64,000 nucleotides of DNA from Oligoflexus sp. (GCA_014378195.1 JACMOC010000014.1:1-64000), one strand, 5' to 3'. Shown: positions 32,804-42,617, counted from the stretch's first letter. Translations and numbers: made by a program. Notes: generated by a model not told the origin, from the sequence alone.

Positions 32804-35287
32804 CTAGTGAACTTTGCTTTCGCTGCCACGCCTTACATACATCTCGATACCATTGATTGTATGTAACTGGTACTGATTGAGAAAATCAGCCCTCTTTTCC
32901 AGTCCACGCGACGCCTCGGATATGATGTCGGGTTTTCGTTCATTCATCACATAATCCCAGTCCCACTTCGAATGGCCAGGCCAGTATATTCGGCCCGTAA
33001 TATGCGCGATGTGTCGATCGCATTTGCCAAGGAAATCAAGCAACGGGCGCTCCGAGAAATAGCCTGGCGTTCCGGCCCAATGAAGACCGATAAGTGTCCC
33101 CGGCTCGGTGTTGTTTTTATAAACGAGCCCGCGTTTCACATTCGCGATGTTCTGCTCATGGTACATCGTGGGCTTGGTCCACACGAGCCACTCCTTGGTC
33201 GCTTCACTCGACGGTGCGATATTGAGTATCACAAGGACGAGCAGTAGCGCAGACATTGCTAAACGCCAGCCCTCCTTAGGACCGGAGTGGAGTCGATGGC
33301 TACAACTGAAAATTCCCAGCACGCCGAGTATCAAGAGGGGCGAATAGGCCGGTATAAGAAAACGACTTTCATAACGAAGGAGCCAATCGCCACCGAGCCA
33401 GACATTGTATAGCATCGTCAGCCCAGCAAACGCTGCCGAAGGCAGAGCTCTTTTGCGAGCCGAAGGATCCAAAGTATAAAATCCAAACGATGCAAAAAGC
33501 AGGAGCGGCAGCAGTTCCGAAAGACAGTCGACGTTATAATTCAACAGAAAGACTATCTTATCGTTTATGAGGTTGCCGGCCGCTTTGAGATAAAAGGTAT
33601 TTGGCAACCATTCACCGTAATAAATGCGACTGGCAATAAGAATAGACGCGATGAGTAGACCCGAAGCCAGTGCCAACACCAACGCGCGCTTAAATTCCCG
33701 AAGATAGACCAGAAAGAGAAAGGTAAGACCCGCGTAGACAAACATATCGAGGCGGCAGAGTATTCCAACCAGGGCATAAGTGAGTATTCTCCCAAACCGC
33801 ACGTCCTCTCCATAATCGCCACTTGCACGCGTGAGCTCGTAAACGAGCAGGCTTGAAAAAAGACAGGTGAAGGCTGTGTCGGATCCTTGAAGTCCCCAGA
33901 TAAACAAAGGCGCAAAACATAGCAGCGCGAAAGCGGTGTAGACCTCGACATAAGGTTGGTCAGGCTGAATAACCTGCACAGTTTTTGCTGCCTGCAAAAT
34001 ACAAACGAGGAGACACCCCCCACAGATGACCTGGATCACCAGTGAATACTGCAGGGGATCCATTGGGAGTTTATGAACGACACTCATAAGGAGCGTCATG
34101 CCGAGGTTGGAAAAACCCTGTAACGCTTCCGCGCCTTCGTACCACACAAGCCCATGACCCTGCGCGAGATTCTTCGCGTAGGTCATCGAAATCATAGCGT
34201 CGTCCCAAAGAACAAAAACGCGGGAGCTGTCGATTAAAAAGCTAGTGCGTGCGATATATGCGGCACTCCAGACCGCGCCTAAAACCAAGCCCAGCATGAC
34301 GAGCGCGCGAGGGCGATCCTTTATGGTGGTATAGAATAAGCTTGCAGCAAGTGTTGCAACTGCCAATAAGGTGGCGAGAAATGCAATTGATCCTGGCAAG
34401 CTGTCCAGCTTGAGTGATGAAAAACCCAGGGCCTTGATCTGCTCCCCCAGCAAATTCTGAAAGATATAAACCAGAAAAAGCCCTGCAAAATAGGGTCTTA
34501 CTGAGCCGGTCCGCCGAAGGACGCGTCCAAAAAAAAGCAGGATTCCAGCGAGGCTGATATCGATAAATGTATAACCCCAGGTTTCCATTCCTTTGGATAA
34601 AGGAAAAACAAGCATATTCCCTGCTGCGAGAATACCCCAGGCGCAAATGGGTAGACAGTCGCCGATCACCCAACCGGACGTTTTTTTGCACCAACGTTGA
34701 GCCAGAAACCCAAGAACAGCTGCATCAAGGTGTAAGGGCCCCAACCATAAAACACTGTCACCACGGTAATAGGTATTAGCGTTGAGGTAACCAAGCCGGA
34801 CATCAATAAATGAACGGAACAAGGCCATGGCGCATAAGATCACGATCAGGCTCAGGCGCGGATATTTGGTCAAGAGAGGCTTTAAAACAAAAACCAGCGC
34901 AAGAAGCTGGACCATGCTTGAAAAGATCCAGAGGCCGCTAAAAGTCGAGTTAAAGCTCCAGTTGCTTGCTATGCGCGTAAGATTCACACTAAACGTTGCC
35001 AGGTATGGCCATGCCGTCCCGAATCCCTGCGGACCGTTTCCAGAAACATAGCTCGCCGCAAACACACCGAGGACCCCAAAATACCACGGCCATGCAGCGC
35101 GCAGATCTCTTTTGAAAAACTCGGCAAGTGATGCTTGCGTGCTTGTACCGGCTATCCACCCGCCAAGCACCATCATCCCTTGAAAGCCTATCCATCCTGA
35201 AAGCCAGTTTCCACTTGAAAACAGGCTGACGGAAAGTAGGCAAAGAGCTGCGAATAGATACTCAGCTTTGCCCATAGTTTGGTTCAT
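32804..35287 (-). CDS. Large membrane protein: acyltransferase-like plus GT-C glycosyltransferase-like
   Basis: An 827-residue polytopic protein from the ATG at 35287, chosen because GGTGAG lies seven bases upstream. The first about 340 residues (some 10 helices, with G-L-W-I-F-S-S-M-V-Q-L) resemble acyltransferase family 3, but I see no firm catalytic His. The second half starts near 365 with D-D-A-M-I-S-M-T-Y-A-K-N-L-A-Q-G-H-G-L, the signature of GT-C arabinosyl/mannosyl-transferase-like proteins, then helices and a large C-terminal soluble domain. Convergent with the Pls-like gene (115 bases between stops). A role in modifying a cell-surface polymer is plausible but unproved. The fusion seems unusual. 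Confidence 0.7.
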   Translation of the reverse strand: MNQTMGKAEYLFAALCLLSVSLFSSGNWLSGWIGFQGMMVLGGWIAGTSTQASLAEFFKRDLRAAWPWYFGVLGVFAASYVSGNGPQGFGTAWPYLATFSVNLTRIASNWSFNSTFSGLWIFSSMVQLLALVFVLKPLLTKYPRLSLIVILCAMALFRSFIDVRLGYLNANTYYRGDSVLWLGPLHLDAAVLGFLAQRWCKKTSGWVIGDCLPICAWGILAAGNMLVFPLSKGMETWGYTFIDISLAGILLFFGRVLRRTGSVRPYFAGLFLVYIFQNLLGEQIKALGFSSLKLDSLPGSIAFLATLLAVATLAASLFYTTIKDRPRALVMLGLVLGAVWSAAYIARTSFLIDSSRVFVLWDDAMISMTYAKNLAQGHGLVWYEGAEALQGFSNLGMTLLMSVVHKLPMDPLQYSLVIQVICGGCLLVCILQAAKTVQVIQPDQPYVEVYTAFALLCFAPLFIWGLQGSDTAFTCLFSSLLVYELTRASGDYGEDVRFGRILTYALVGILCRLDMFVYAGLTFLFLVYLREFKRALVLALASGLLIASILIASRIYYGEWLPNTFYLKAAGNLINDKIVFLLNYNVDCLSELLPLLLFASFGFYTLDPSARKRALPSAAFAGLTMLYNVWLGGDWLLRYESRFLIPAYSPLLILGVLGIFSCSHRLHSGPKEGWRLAMSALLLVLVILNIAPSSEATKEWLVWTKPTMYHEQNIANVKRGLVYKNNTEPGTLIGLHWAGTPGYFSERPLLDFLGKCDRHIAHITGRIYWPGHSKWDWDYVMNERKPDIISEASRGLEKRADFLNQYQLHTINGIEMYVRRGSESKVH

Positions 35288-35559
35288 GTTACGTCTCACC
35301 TTCGCATTATGAGGAAGGATTCGGCTCAATTCTTACTTTCTTGATGGGGATTCGGTGTTTTTCTGGTTTACCAAGAATAAAGCGAACGCTTACTCTCGAT
35401 TGCATCTCACTTCTCAGGCAATTTTCACGTTTTTTCCCAAAACCTTTGGATGTGTATGCTGAATTTCAGAAGATACAGGTAATTATACGGACTTGCATGA
35501 CGAGTTGGACTTTGCCATAAATGCTAGAGGACAGCCCATCTTTTCAGGAGATACATGTC

Positions 35560-35808
35560 ATGGAACTTTCGGAAATCAATAGCCAGATCAAACCGAATCT
35601 TAAAGTTCTCGCAAAAGGCACCAAAGTCGGAAGTGTCGATCATGTTGATGGCGATTATCTCAAACTGAATCGCAAGGATGCCGATGACCGACTCCACCAT
35701 TGGATACCGTTGAGCTGGATTGAACGCATCGACGAAAACAACGTTTTTTTAAGCCATGACGCCAATGAATACAAACACAGTCGACGGAACAGCAAACCTT
35801 TAATGTAG
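35560..35808 (+). CDS. DUF2171-type small protein
   Basis: An 82-residue protein with the DUF2171 pattern: a K-V-G-S-V-D-H-V-D-G-D-Y-L-K-L strand set and H-H-W-I-P-L-S-W-I near residue 48. A longer frame begins at 35521, but AGGAG at 35546-35550 lies nine bases before the ATG at 35560. The domain is common in stress-response and secretion-associated small proteins, but no function is established. It is followed by a DsbA-like gene 217 bases downstream. Confidence 0.78.
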   Translation: MELSEINSQIKPNLKVLAKGTKVGSVDHVDGDYLKLNRKDADDRLHHWIPLSWIERIDENNVFLSHDANEYKHSRRNSKPLM

Positions 35809-36024
35809 AGTTCATTTCCGAGCAGCACATCATACGTTTTGCATAAAAGCAGAGCTCTTCTGTCACCTTGGTTAAATCCTCAGAAAATCTCCGGGCCGTG
35901 CAAAGCCGCGAGGAGCTCGTGCTTCCTCGCCGCGGCCTTATGCCACCTTGTGTTTCCTCTTGTTTACCCTATAGACTGGCGCGAACCTTTCCTTATTGTG
36001 GTAGGACCACTTGGAGGCTTTGCA

Positions 36025-36567
36025 ATGGGCACGACGAAATATCATGGAATACTTCCGACCGACCATGTTCGCGGCAACAAAAGTGCCAAAATCACCCTTA
36101 TAGAGTATGGTGACTTCGATTGCGGCTATTGCCGGGAAGCGTTCCCAATCGTGGAGGCGGCTCTCGAGCGCTTTAAGGGTGATATCCAGTTTGTCTTTCG
36201 CCACTTCCCCTTGAATGACTTGCATCCGCACGCCCAGTCAGCCGCGCAAGCCTCTGAGGCTGCGTCTCTCCAGGGTCGGTTTTGGGAAATGCATTCCAAA
36301 CTTTTTCAAGTCAACGCTCTCAACGAAGAGTCTTTAGTACGCCTCGCGACTTCCATAGGCCTCGATCTCCACAAGTTTGGCGAAGATTTTGCTGACTCAA
36401 AAGTCGTCGACAAGATCGCAGGCGATCATAAGAGCGGCGAAACCCTCGGCATCAGCGGTGCACCTTCCTTTTTCATCAATGGCGAAGCCTTCCACGGCAA
36501 TTGGCTTCGTGGTGAGCTCGAATCGTCTCTTCAATCCAAACTCTACGACTCAAGCCTTCACGCCTGA
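36025..36567 (+). CDS. DsbA-like thioredoxin-fold oxidoreductase
   Basis: A 180-residue protein of the DsbA/Thioredoxin_4 type. C-G-Y-C at residues 33-36 is the redox site; F-V-F-R-H-F-P-L and the cis-Pro motif G-A-P-S-F-F-I-N-G near 150 follow. Without a signal peptide it is probably cytoplasmic, like the FrnE-type or 2-hydroxychromene-isomerase relatives. A longer frame from 35839 would add a Cys-rich hydrophobic N-terminus, but GGAGG at 36013-36017 lies seven bases before the ATG at 36025, so I take the short form. Confidence 0.78.
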   Translation: MGTTKYHGILPTDHVRGNKSAKITLIEYGDFDCGYCREAFPIVEAALERFKGDIQFVFRHFPLNDLHPHAQSAAQASEAASLQGRFWEMHSKLFQVNALNEESLVRLATSIGLDLHKFGEDFADSKVVDKIAGDHKSGETLGISGAPSFFINGEAFHGNWLRGELESSLQSKLYDSSLHA

Positions 36568-36635
36568 TTCCGGTCGGCCGGATTCGTTTGGAATCCGGTC
36601 GCAACCTCTGGATCGCGGCCTTTTCGGAAAGCAGC

Positions 36636-37196
36636 ATGGCGATAAAATCGACTATTTTTAAAGCAAATCTCTCTATTTCAGATATATCCCGCGGCTACTA
36701 CGAAGAGCAGGCCTTGACGATCGCTCGGCACCCGTCCGAAACCGATCTGAGGATGATACTTCGGCTGGTGGTCTTCGCTCTGAACGCCCATGAAAACCTA
36801 TCATTCACTAAGGGCCTGAGTGATGCGGACGAACCGGATATTTGGCAGAAAAGCCTGACCGGGGACATCGAGCACTGGATTGACCTGGGCCAACCTGCAG
36901 AGAAAAGAATTCGTCAGGCTTGCGGGAAATCGGATCGTGTCTCGATTTATACCTACCAAAAAGGGTCTGCAATGGTGTGGTATGAAGGCATCAAGGATAA
37001 ACTGGAACGATTCGATCATTTGAATGTCACACACCTTAGTGTTTCCGATGAACATGCCCTAACGCGCATGATAGATCGATCCATGCAGTTTACGTGTGTG
37101 ATAGAAGACCAACATGTCCTACTTTCTAACGAGCAGGAAAACATCACGATTGAGCTCAAATCGCTTAAAACCGCCCTTGCGAAAAATGCATGGTGA
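36636..37196 (+). CDS. YaeQ-family protein
   Basis: A 186-residue YaeQ-family member: A-I-K-S-T-I-F-K-A-N-L-S-I-S-D at the start, E-Q-A-L-T-I-A-R-H-P-S-E-T-D-L-R-M near 30, then G-D-I-E-H-W-I-D-L-G-Q-P near 84 and Y-T-Y-Q-K-G near 113. YaeQ has a PD-(D/E)XK nuclease-like fold; E. coli YaeQ can rescue an rfaH mutant. A longer frame from 36588 exists, but the family start is at 36636. It follows the DsbA-like gene by about 70 bases and may share its transcript. Confidence 0.82.
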   Translation: MAIKSTIFKANLSISDISRGYYEEQALTIARHPSETDLRMILRLVVFALNAHENLSFTKGLSDADEPDIWQKSLTGDIEHWIDLGQPAEKRIRQACGKSDRVSIYTYQKGSAMVWYEGIKDKLERFDHLNVTHLSVSDEHALTRMIDRSMQFTCVIEDQHVLLSNEQENITIELKSLKTALAKNAW

Positions 37197-37385
37197 TTTA
37201 ATGCGCTTTCCCAGATCTTTTCACACCTCAAAACCCAAGAGCTAAGCCTCGATAACCCTTCGGAAAATACTCCTTTGAATCGCGCCTTGACGTAAGAGTC
37301 GAGGCGTAAGGGTTTATTTTATTTTTGCATTTAAGATCTTTTTTATTTTTTCGATAAAGAAACATCCATTGCAGAAAGGGCTCAC

Positions 37386-38147
37386 GTGTTCAGCGCACGG
37401 CTTATTCTCACATCCATCATTGCCCTCTTATTATTAACGTCGGAGGTATGTCACGCCGGGAGCTGGCTCGACTATTTGTCCCAATATCGGCTGGCGGTCG
37501 AACTCCGTGGCGGGAACACAGCCACACGACTTAAATATGACACTGCTCAGAGCGTCGTGACGCCCGATCGATGCGTGCCTAAGCTTTTAAATCCATCCCG
37601 TATGGACTGCGAAACGACGCTCCTGGAATCAAGACCAGTGACCTATGGCTTAAGTTTGCAGCAGGCTTTCACGCGGACAGGCTGGTTTTATTCTAACTTC
37701 GATTTTGGACTCTCGTACTTTGCCCTTGATGCAAAATCAGATCCTCGTGATCCGCTCGTTCTCAATCCAAAACCTCTGCAAGACGCCCGCGTTCACCTAT
37801 ATGGAATCAATCTCAAGGGCTATTATCAGTTTGGAATCACACCGCCCCAATACCTTCCTGATCTTCTAATATCCGTCGGACTTGGTGGCCATTATTCGCA
37901 CGGAAATCTAAAAATCAATGCGCTTAGGCAAACGGTCGATGTGCTATCCAACATACGGATGTTTCAGTTTGAGCTGGTGTGGTGGCGCTTTCGGGATGGC
38001 TCACTTTCGAGTTATGCCGAATCCGAATCCAACGTAAAAGATCAGAAAGTCAGGTCCAGTTTTCAAGATTACCGAAACGTGGCACTTGCCCCATCGCAGT
38101 ATTCTATCGGTCTCTTAAAGCTGATTCTACCTTTCAAAACCAAGTGA
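37386..38147 (+). CDS. Exported protein, possible outer-membrane beta-barrel
   Basis: A 253-residue protein, GTG start with AAGGG upstream. The signal peptide (hydrophobic 7-18, cleavage near C-H-A-G) is followed by amphipathic strands with aromatic residues (Y-R-L-A-V-E-L-R-G-G, G-W-F-Y-S-N-F-D-F-G-L-S-Y-F, L-Y-G-I-N-L-K-G-Y-Y-Q-F-G), which is typical of outer-membrane barrels. I do not recognise a family. It lacks a C-terminal Phe; the last residues are F-K-T-K. Confidence 0.65.
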   Translation: MFSARLILTSIIALLLLTSEVCHAGSWLDYLSQYRLAVELRGGNTATRLKYDTAQSVVTPDRCVPKLLNPSRMDCETTLLESRPVTYGLSLQQAFTRTGWFYSNFDFGLSYFALDAKSDPRDPLVLNPKPLQDARVHLYGINLKGYYQFGITPPQYLPDLLISVGLGGHYSHGNLKINALRQTVDVLSNIRMFQFELVWWRFRDGSLSSYAESESNVKDQKVRSSFQDYRNVALAPSQYSIGLLKLILPFKTK

Positions 38148-38242
38148 TCAGCTAGGCAACTATAAGCCCTTATGAGGCTCCCTCGCTCCTGGTACCATCA
38201 CTATATTATGCATCACCCCGTGATTATAGTTTAAGGGTTCTC

Positions 38243-39586
38243 ATGAAAAAATTGTCCTCTGCAATGGCTTTGCTCCTCATGGCCAGTGGGTGCAAATCGA
38301 TTTCGCATCAAGAACTAGGGTCCGAACTTGCGGCAACCACCGCCTCCGTCCCGGACGCAAGTTTTCCTCACCTCGGTTTTGCGCAGCAACCCTCTTATCT
38401 GGCAAACAACGCGGTAATCCTGACTTTTGACGACGGTCCCGATGTCGAAAACACGGTGAAAGTACTTGATACTCTGAAATCAAAAGGCGTAAAAGCAACC
38501 TTTTTCATTAATTCAAACAACTTTACGGATCTTAACAACGATGCCAATGCGCAGGCGCTTGTACGCCGCATGATTAGCGAAGGCCATCTTGTAGCAAACC
38601 ACACCGTAGATCACCCTCATTTGCCCACACTCACTGCCACGGCCGCTCGTAAAGAGTTGGATGGTGTTGAGGCCGTCGTCGCCAAGATCCTTGGCCAATC
38701 CAGCCATCCGTTGACTCTCATTCGCGCGCCTTTCGGCGAGCCATTTCAAGACAACGATGGACTGACTTTGAACGGCCATGATGCGGAACTTGCAAACGTT
38801 ATGAAAGCTAAGGGTGTTCACGTTGGCTGGAACCTCGATGCTCAGGAATACAATTGTCAGTCGAGTCATCAAAATTCCGCGACAGACGAACAGAACTGTG
38901 TGTACAACACGCTGATTAACGGGTTGAAAAAACCTGGCCAAGGCGCGTACGGCGTTATCCTCATGCACGCCGTTCATTCGTCAACAGCTGCGATACTTCC
39001 GAAGTTTATCGACTATCTGAACGCTAACGGATTCGTTATAAAAACAACGGAAGATGCTGTCCGCGGAAAATACGGTAAATCATCGGCTGAAGTTCTGGGT
39101 GGTGCAGCCTCAGGCGGCGTTTTTCCTCCTCCAGCCGGTACAATAACCAAGCTTACCGTTGGCCAAACCATCCGAGTTGTCTCGCGCTTCAGCGGTAAAT
39201 GCCTCGATAACAAAGACGGACTCAAAACCGATAATAATCCCCTGCAGCTTTGGTCTTGTACACCAAACAATGCTAACCAGTTTTTCACTGTAAAGTCGAC
39301 TCATGCAGGACTCTACAGTCTCGTCAATAAAACATCGGGCAAATGTTTTGACCTCTTGACCGGCGCCTCCTCAAATGCGAATCCGGCTGTACAGAAAACT
39401 TGCTCGACGGCGGCTTCACAGCAAATAAATCCTGTCGCCTCTATTCAAAGTGCTTTCACATTCAAACTTGTTTCCGACAAAACATGTCTCGCCATCAAGG
39501 GCCCTAGTCTCGACGATGGTGCAAGTCTTCATACCTGGACCTGCAGTGCAGACCCACAGGAACAATGGTATTTTGTAGCACTTTAA
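38243..39586 (+). CDS. Polysaccharide deacetylase lipoprotein with ricin-type lectin domain
   Basis: A 447-residue lipoprotein (lipobox A-S-G-C, Cys17). Residues about 50-290 are a NodB/CE4 deacetylase domain: L-T-F-D-D-G-P-D (metal-binding D-D), V-A-N-H-T-V-D-H-P-H-L-P (zinc His pair), I-R-A-P-F-G-E-P (R-A-P-F-G). Residues about 315-447 are a ricin B-type beta-trefoil (CBM13) with three repeats, including G-K-C-L-D and Q-W-Y-F-V at the end. Such enzymes remove acetyl groups from chitin or peptidoglycan; the lectin domain suggests targeting to a polysaccharide. It ends in a hairpin and fits with the other surface carbohydrate enzymes in the window. Confidence 0.86.
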   Translation: MKKLSSAMALLLMASGCKSISHQELGSELAATTASVPDASFPHLGFAQQPSYLANNAVILTFDDGPDVENTVKVLDTLKSKGVKATFFINSNNFTDLNNDANAQALVRRMISEGHLVANHTVDHPHLPTLTATAARKELDGVEAVVAKILGQSSHPLTLIRAPFGEPFQDNDGLTLNGHDAELANVMKAKGVHVGWNLDAQEYNCQSSHQNSATDEQNCVYNTLINGLKKPGQGAYGVILMHAVHSSTAAILPKFIDYLNANGFVIKTTEDAVRGKYGKSSAEVLGGAASGGVFPPPAGTITKLTVGQTIRVVSRFSGKCLDNKDGLKTDNNPLQLWSCTPNNANQFFTVKSTHAGLYSLVNKTSGKCFDLLTGASSNANPAVQKTCSTAASQQINPVASIQSAFTFKLVSDKTCLAIKGPSLDDGASLHTWTCSADPQEQWYFVAL

Positions 39587-39609
39587 GCAGCTGCAAACGT
39601 AACACTGCC

Positions 39610-39640
39610 CTCTTTCGGCATGCGCTGAAAGAGAGCTTTT
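39610..39640 (+). terminator. Probable terminator of the deacetylase gene
   Basis: CTCTTTC (39610-39616) pairs with GAAAGAG (39627-39633) around a 10-base loop; AGCTTTTCATTTT follows. Moderate, since the T-run is interrupted. Confidence 0.55.
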
Positions 39641-39659
39641 CATTTTGACCCGGGAGCCG

Positions 39660-40427
39660 TTATTTGGTCGCTGAAATCAGATTTATCTGAATAAACTGCC
39701 CATATTTGAGTTCAGGGGGCGTTACGATATCCGGTATGGTAATGAGGCCTTTATTGGCTATCTGGGTTCCGTTCTGGCTATCGGCAGAGAGCTTGATTGT
39801 TGCCCCGCCATTCACCTTGATCTTCGTCGTGTAATCGATCGCACTCACAAAACCACCGACCGCATCAAACGCATTCAAATAGTAGTCCATCGAAGGCGAC
39901 GATACACTCATCTTGAAGTAGGAGAACGTCGGGTTATTAGGCATTCCGCCTATCATAAGGTTTTTGCCTTCGCGCGTCCCTCCACTGTAAACCATAGGTT
40001 CGACAATACCGCGAATCCGCAGCTCAATCGTATAAACGATCGAGGGATCACCGTTGACTATAAGCGTCTTATCGACTTTTTTGGTAGTAGGGCAATCGTA
40101 GTTTGTTCCCGGGTCTTTTTCGCAGGCCATCTCCCAGCGTGCTTTGTCCAAGGTGAAAAAGAGTATGGATTGATCGGCAGGTGCCGCTACTGGAGCCATC
40201 GCTGGGGTAACAGCCGTTGCAGGTGCTGGCATCCTGGCAGGCGCTGGCGTCGCAGGTCCTGGAGCATCGGCGCCAGAGGCATCCGTCGCGCTCTCGGGGT
40301 CGGCAACATCATCGGCCGAAGCGCCCGCCTCATCACCACTGCCCGAAGGTACAACAGGTGTCGACTTCGATGTGGGCTTGCAGCCGGAAAGGAGTCCAAG
40401 TACCAAAAAAGAATACGAAAGCTTCAT
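39660..40427 (-). CDS. Putative lipoprotein with Pro/Ala-rich linker
   Basis: A 255-residue lipoprotein, lipobox L-S-G-C at Cys16. A Ser/Ala/Asp/Pro-rich linker runs to about residue 100. The C-terminal domain is beta-rich with two Cys. I chose the ATG at 40427: AAGAGGCG lies just upstream, while the 279-residue form from 40499 has no ribosome site. It shares design with the lipoproteins at 34 and 6250. The domain is not recognised. Confidence 0.8.
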   Translation of the reverse strand: MKLSYSFLVLGLLSGCKPTSKSTPVVPSGSGDEAGASADDVADPESATDASGADAPGPATPAPARMPAPATAVTPAMAPVAAPADQSILFFTLDKARWEMACEKDPGTNYDCPTTKKVDKTLIVNGDPSIVYTIELRIRGIVEPMVYSGGTREGKNLMIGGMPNNPTFSYFKMSVSSPSMDYYLNAFDAVGGFVSAIDYTTKIKVNGGATIKLSADSQNGTQIANKGLITIPDIVTPPELKYGQFIQINLISATK

Positions 40428-40570
40428 AGGATGGCGCCTCTTCTTAATTCTCAGGTAGGAATCGGATAATCCATAAAACCCTTTAATTATTCTTTGCAAC
40501 CTTTACATTTATCTATAAACAACAAGTACTTATAGGACTCTTTGAGTTTCAAGGAATAGAGCTGAAAATG

Positions 40571-40607
40571 AAAAAAACCCGAGGTAAAGCGCAGGCTATG
40601 CCTCGGG
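40571..40607 (-). terminator. Rho-independent terminator of the lipase gene
   Basis: On the minus strand CCCGAGG and CCTCGGG form a 7-base GC-rich stem with a 16-base loop, followed by a run of seven T (plus-strand A7 at 40571-40577). It lies about 50 bases after the lipase stop at 40657. Confidence 0.82.
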
Positions 40608-40656
40608 CAGAAATAAGGAGTTGAAATGAAGACAAAACAAAAATGAAAACGAAACC

Positions 40657-41760
40657 TTAAAGCGAACTGAGCGGCTCGTAGCCTTTACCGACCAGGTTCA
40701 GGAAACTACAGATATAGGCGCGACCTATATGCGCAAAAATCGATTTGCCGATTTCGATTCCAATATTATGGTCGATAGTTTGATGCGCGAGTTTTGCTTT
40801 ATAGTTCTGAAAAAAGAGCAATTCCTGTTCGTAGTCCATGGAATTACCATGTTTTTCAGCAAAACCATCCGCGTTAAGTTCAACAACCCAACCGGGAAGC
40901 GGCGCATAGCTCATGTTTTCGACAGTTTTTTCGATCACACTATTATTTTGAGTTCCAGGCGCCGTGAAAACATCGGCAAAAGCCTGTGCGTTTTCTTTTG
41001 TTGGTGGCAGACGGGGCACAGGGTCCTCGCCATTCTCCATCCGATATAGCCTATCGCCGACTAAGGCATCCACCTGGGCCATGAGAGTCGCGTCTCCCAG
41101 GCGAGGCTCTGCAAATGTATAAATAGCTTGAATATCATAACCAAGTTGTTTCAGTTTGACCGCATGAATCAAGGCGAGCGAGCCGCCTAAACTGTGACCG
41201 ATGACGATAAGAGGCTTGGGATCTGTGAGCTGACGCGCTGCAAGGTCTTTCTGAACGGATGGCCAAAGGTCTTTAAAGCTTTTTCTCATGCCTGCGTGGC
41301 CTTCCCCACTTAATCCTATGTCCGAATACGGAACAGTGCCGGCTGTCAGGTCGGTGAGAAATTCCTGAACGCTGTGAGTCCCCCGAAACGTAAGGATACG
41401 AACGTCATCATTTTCAGCGATAAAACCGTAGGCCCCGAGGGGAATGTTTCCTATTAAATGGACTTTGGAAAATCCAAATCCTGCCAGCTGTAGCTTGATA
41501 CCAGCATCGGTCGTATCTTCGGCGACTTTCGAGGCCAGCAGCGCGAGGAAAGCATTTCCCGAGGTATAGCCTGCGCCCGGGTCGAAGGTATAAATCGGGA
41601 CATTTGCAGCACATGCTGCAGGAATGTTGGTGGCATTTGCCGTGTTCCAGGCCTGAGTCTGAGCATGGGCCGTGTTAAGACCAAAGGAGAGCGCAATCGG
41701 CATAAAAGCTGAGAACCATTGCAGGGGGTTAAAGCTAAAAGTGAGGTGACGCATCTGCAT
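40657..41760 (-). CDS. Secreted class 3 lipase
   Basis: A 367-residue secreted lipase. The signal peptide ends near A-H-A-Q. The alpha/beta-hydrolase nucleophile is in V-I-G-H-S-L-G-G (Ser190). R-I-L-T-F-R-G-T-H and I-Y-T-F-A-E-P-R-L-G-D match class 3 lipases; the acid is near N-G-E-D-P-V-P (Asp) and the His near S-M-D-Y-E or later. Two Cys near the N-terminus may pair. AGGAG lies four bases before the ATG; a second ATG six bases on is possible. Class 3 lipases hydrolyse acylglycerols or phospholipids. The gene has its own terminator. Confidence 0.84.
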   Translation of the reverse strand: MQMRHLTFSFNPLQWFSAFMPIALSFGLNTAHAQTQAWNTANATNIPAACAANVPIYTFDPGAGYTSGNAFLALLASKVAEDTTDAGIKLQLAGFGFSKVHLIGNIPLGAYGFIAENDDVRILTFRGTHSVQEFLTDLTAGTVPYSDIGLSGEGHAGMRKSFKDLWPSVQKDLAARQLTDPKPLIVIGHSLGGSLALIHAVKLKQLGYDIQAIYTFAEPRLGDATLMAQVDALVGDRLYRMENGEDPVPRLPPTKENAQAFADVFTAPGTQNNSVIEKTVENMSYAPLPGWVVELNADGFAEKHGNSMDYEQELLFFQNYKAKLAHQTIDHNIGIEIGKSIFAHIGRAYICSFLNLVGKGYEPLSSL

Positions 41761-42038
41761 AATGCTCCTTTAGGCTAGGGCATAAGGCGACCGCGCCGGT
41801 TGATATTCAACCAGGGGCCATTTTACGTATCGCTATTCTGACATCATGCTTTCACTTATCTGGCCAAATAGCCATTTAAAAAAGCTAAGCAAGTTAACGC
41901 ACCAGGCCTGAGCAAATTGCCTATCTTTTCATCTTAAATTCATGTGGGCTAAAAGAAAGAAGTAGCTTAGATAGGGATTGAGCACACAGAATCGAGCTTT
42001 TTTTGAGAGGACTAAGGGCGTCCAGGCTGGCATTGAGT

Positions 42039-42617
42039 TCAGGAATGCGTGATGAGCTTTGAGATTTGGCGAACAGAGGTAAGCAGCTCGTCCTGAGCTT
42101 CGCCGGATGGAAGTGCGCGTGCAATCGTCACCGCACCGACCATAAGAGATAATACGGTCCAAGCCCTAGCGCGCGCATCAGACGCCTCCTTATCACGCAA
42201 TCCTTTCATCATGCGGTCTACTAACTGCACCATGTACTGATGGAAAAGTGCCTTTGCCGAATCGCCTGCTCGGGCTGCATCCACCGTAAGGGCTGGCAAA
42301 ATACAGCTGTCTTCAATTTCTATACAATGCCGTTTGGAAAAATACTTCGTAAGGACTAAATCAATCCAGATTGGTTCGCCTGCTGACACACGCAAGTCGA
42401 GTTTGCCGCGAATATCCTCAAGCCCTTCTCGCAGAACTTCGAGCAAGAGTTCTTCTTTGCAGGAAAAGTGGGAATAGAAAGCCCCGGTTGTCATGCCCGC
42501 GTCTTCCATGAGACCATGCACACCCACACCGTCGTAACCGTCTTTACGCAAGCGTCGACCGGCCGCCCCGAGAATCAACGCGCGTGCTTTTCCTTTATGG
42601 TCCGATTTGTAGCGCAT
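42039..42617 (-). CDS. TetR-family repressor of the RND efflux operon
   Basis: A 192-residue TetR regulator. The helix-turn-helix is G-L-M-E-D-A-G-M-T-T-G-A-F-Y-S-H-F near 30-46, followed by K-E-E-L-L-L-E-V-L. The C-terminal ligand domain has a Cys-containing pocket near residue 98. GAGGAGG lies eight bases before the ATG at 42617; longer frames begin at 42725 without a good site. It is divergent from the RND operon (start 42977), which it is likely to repress. A palindromic operator lies 54 bases upstream of its start. Confidence 0.87.
   Translation of the reverse strand: MRYKSDHKGKARALILGAAGRRLRKDGYDGVGVHGLMEDAGMTTGAFYSHFSCKEELLLEVLREGLEDIRGKLDLRVSAGEPIWIDLVLTKYFSKRHCIEIEDSCILPALTVDAARAGDSAKALFHQYMVQLVDRMMKGLRDKEASDARARAWTVLSLMVGAVTIARALPSGEAQDELLTSVRQISKLITHS

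Noticed and set aside
35839..36024. Extended N-terminus for the DsbA-like protein
   Set aside because: GGAGG at 36013-36017 and the family start place the true ATG at 36025.
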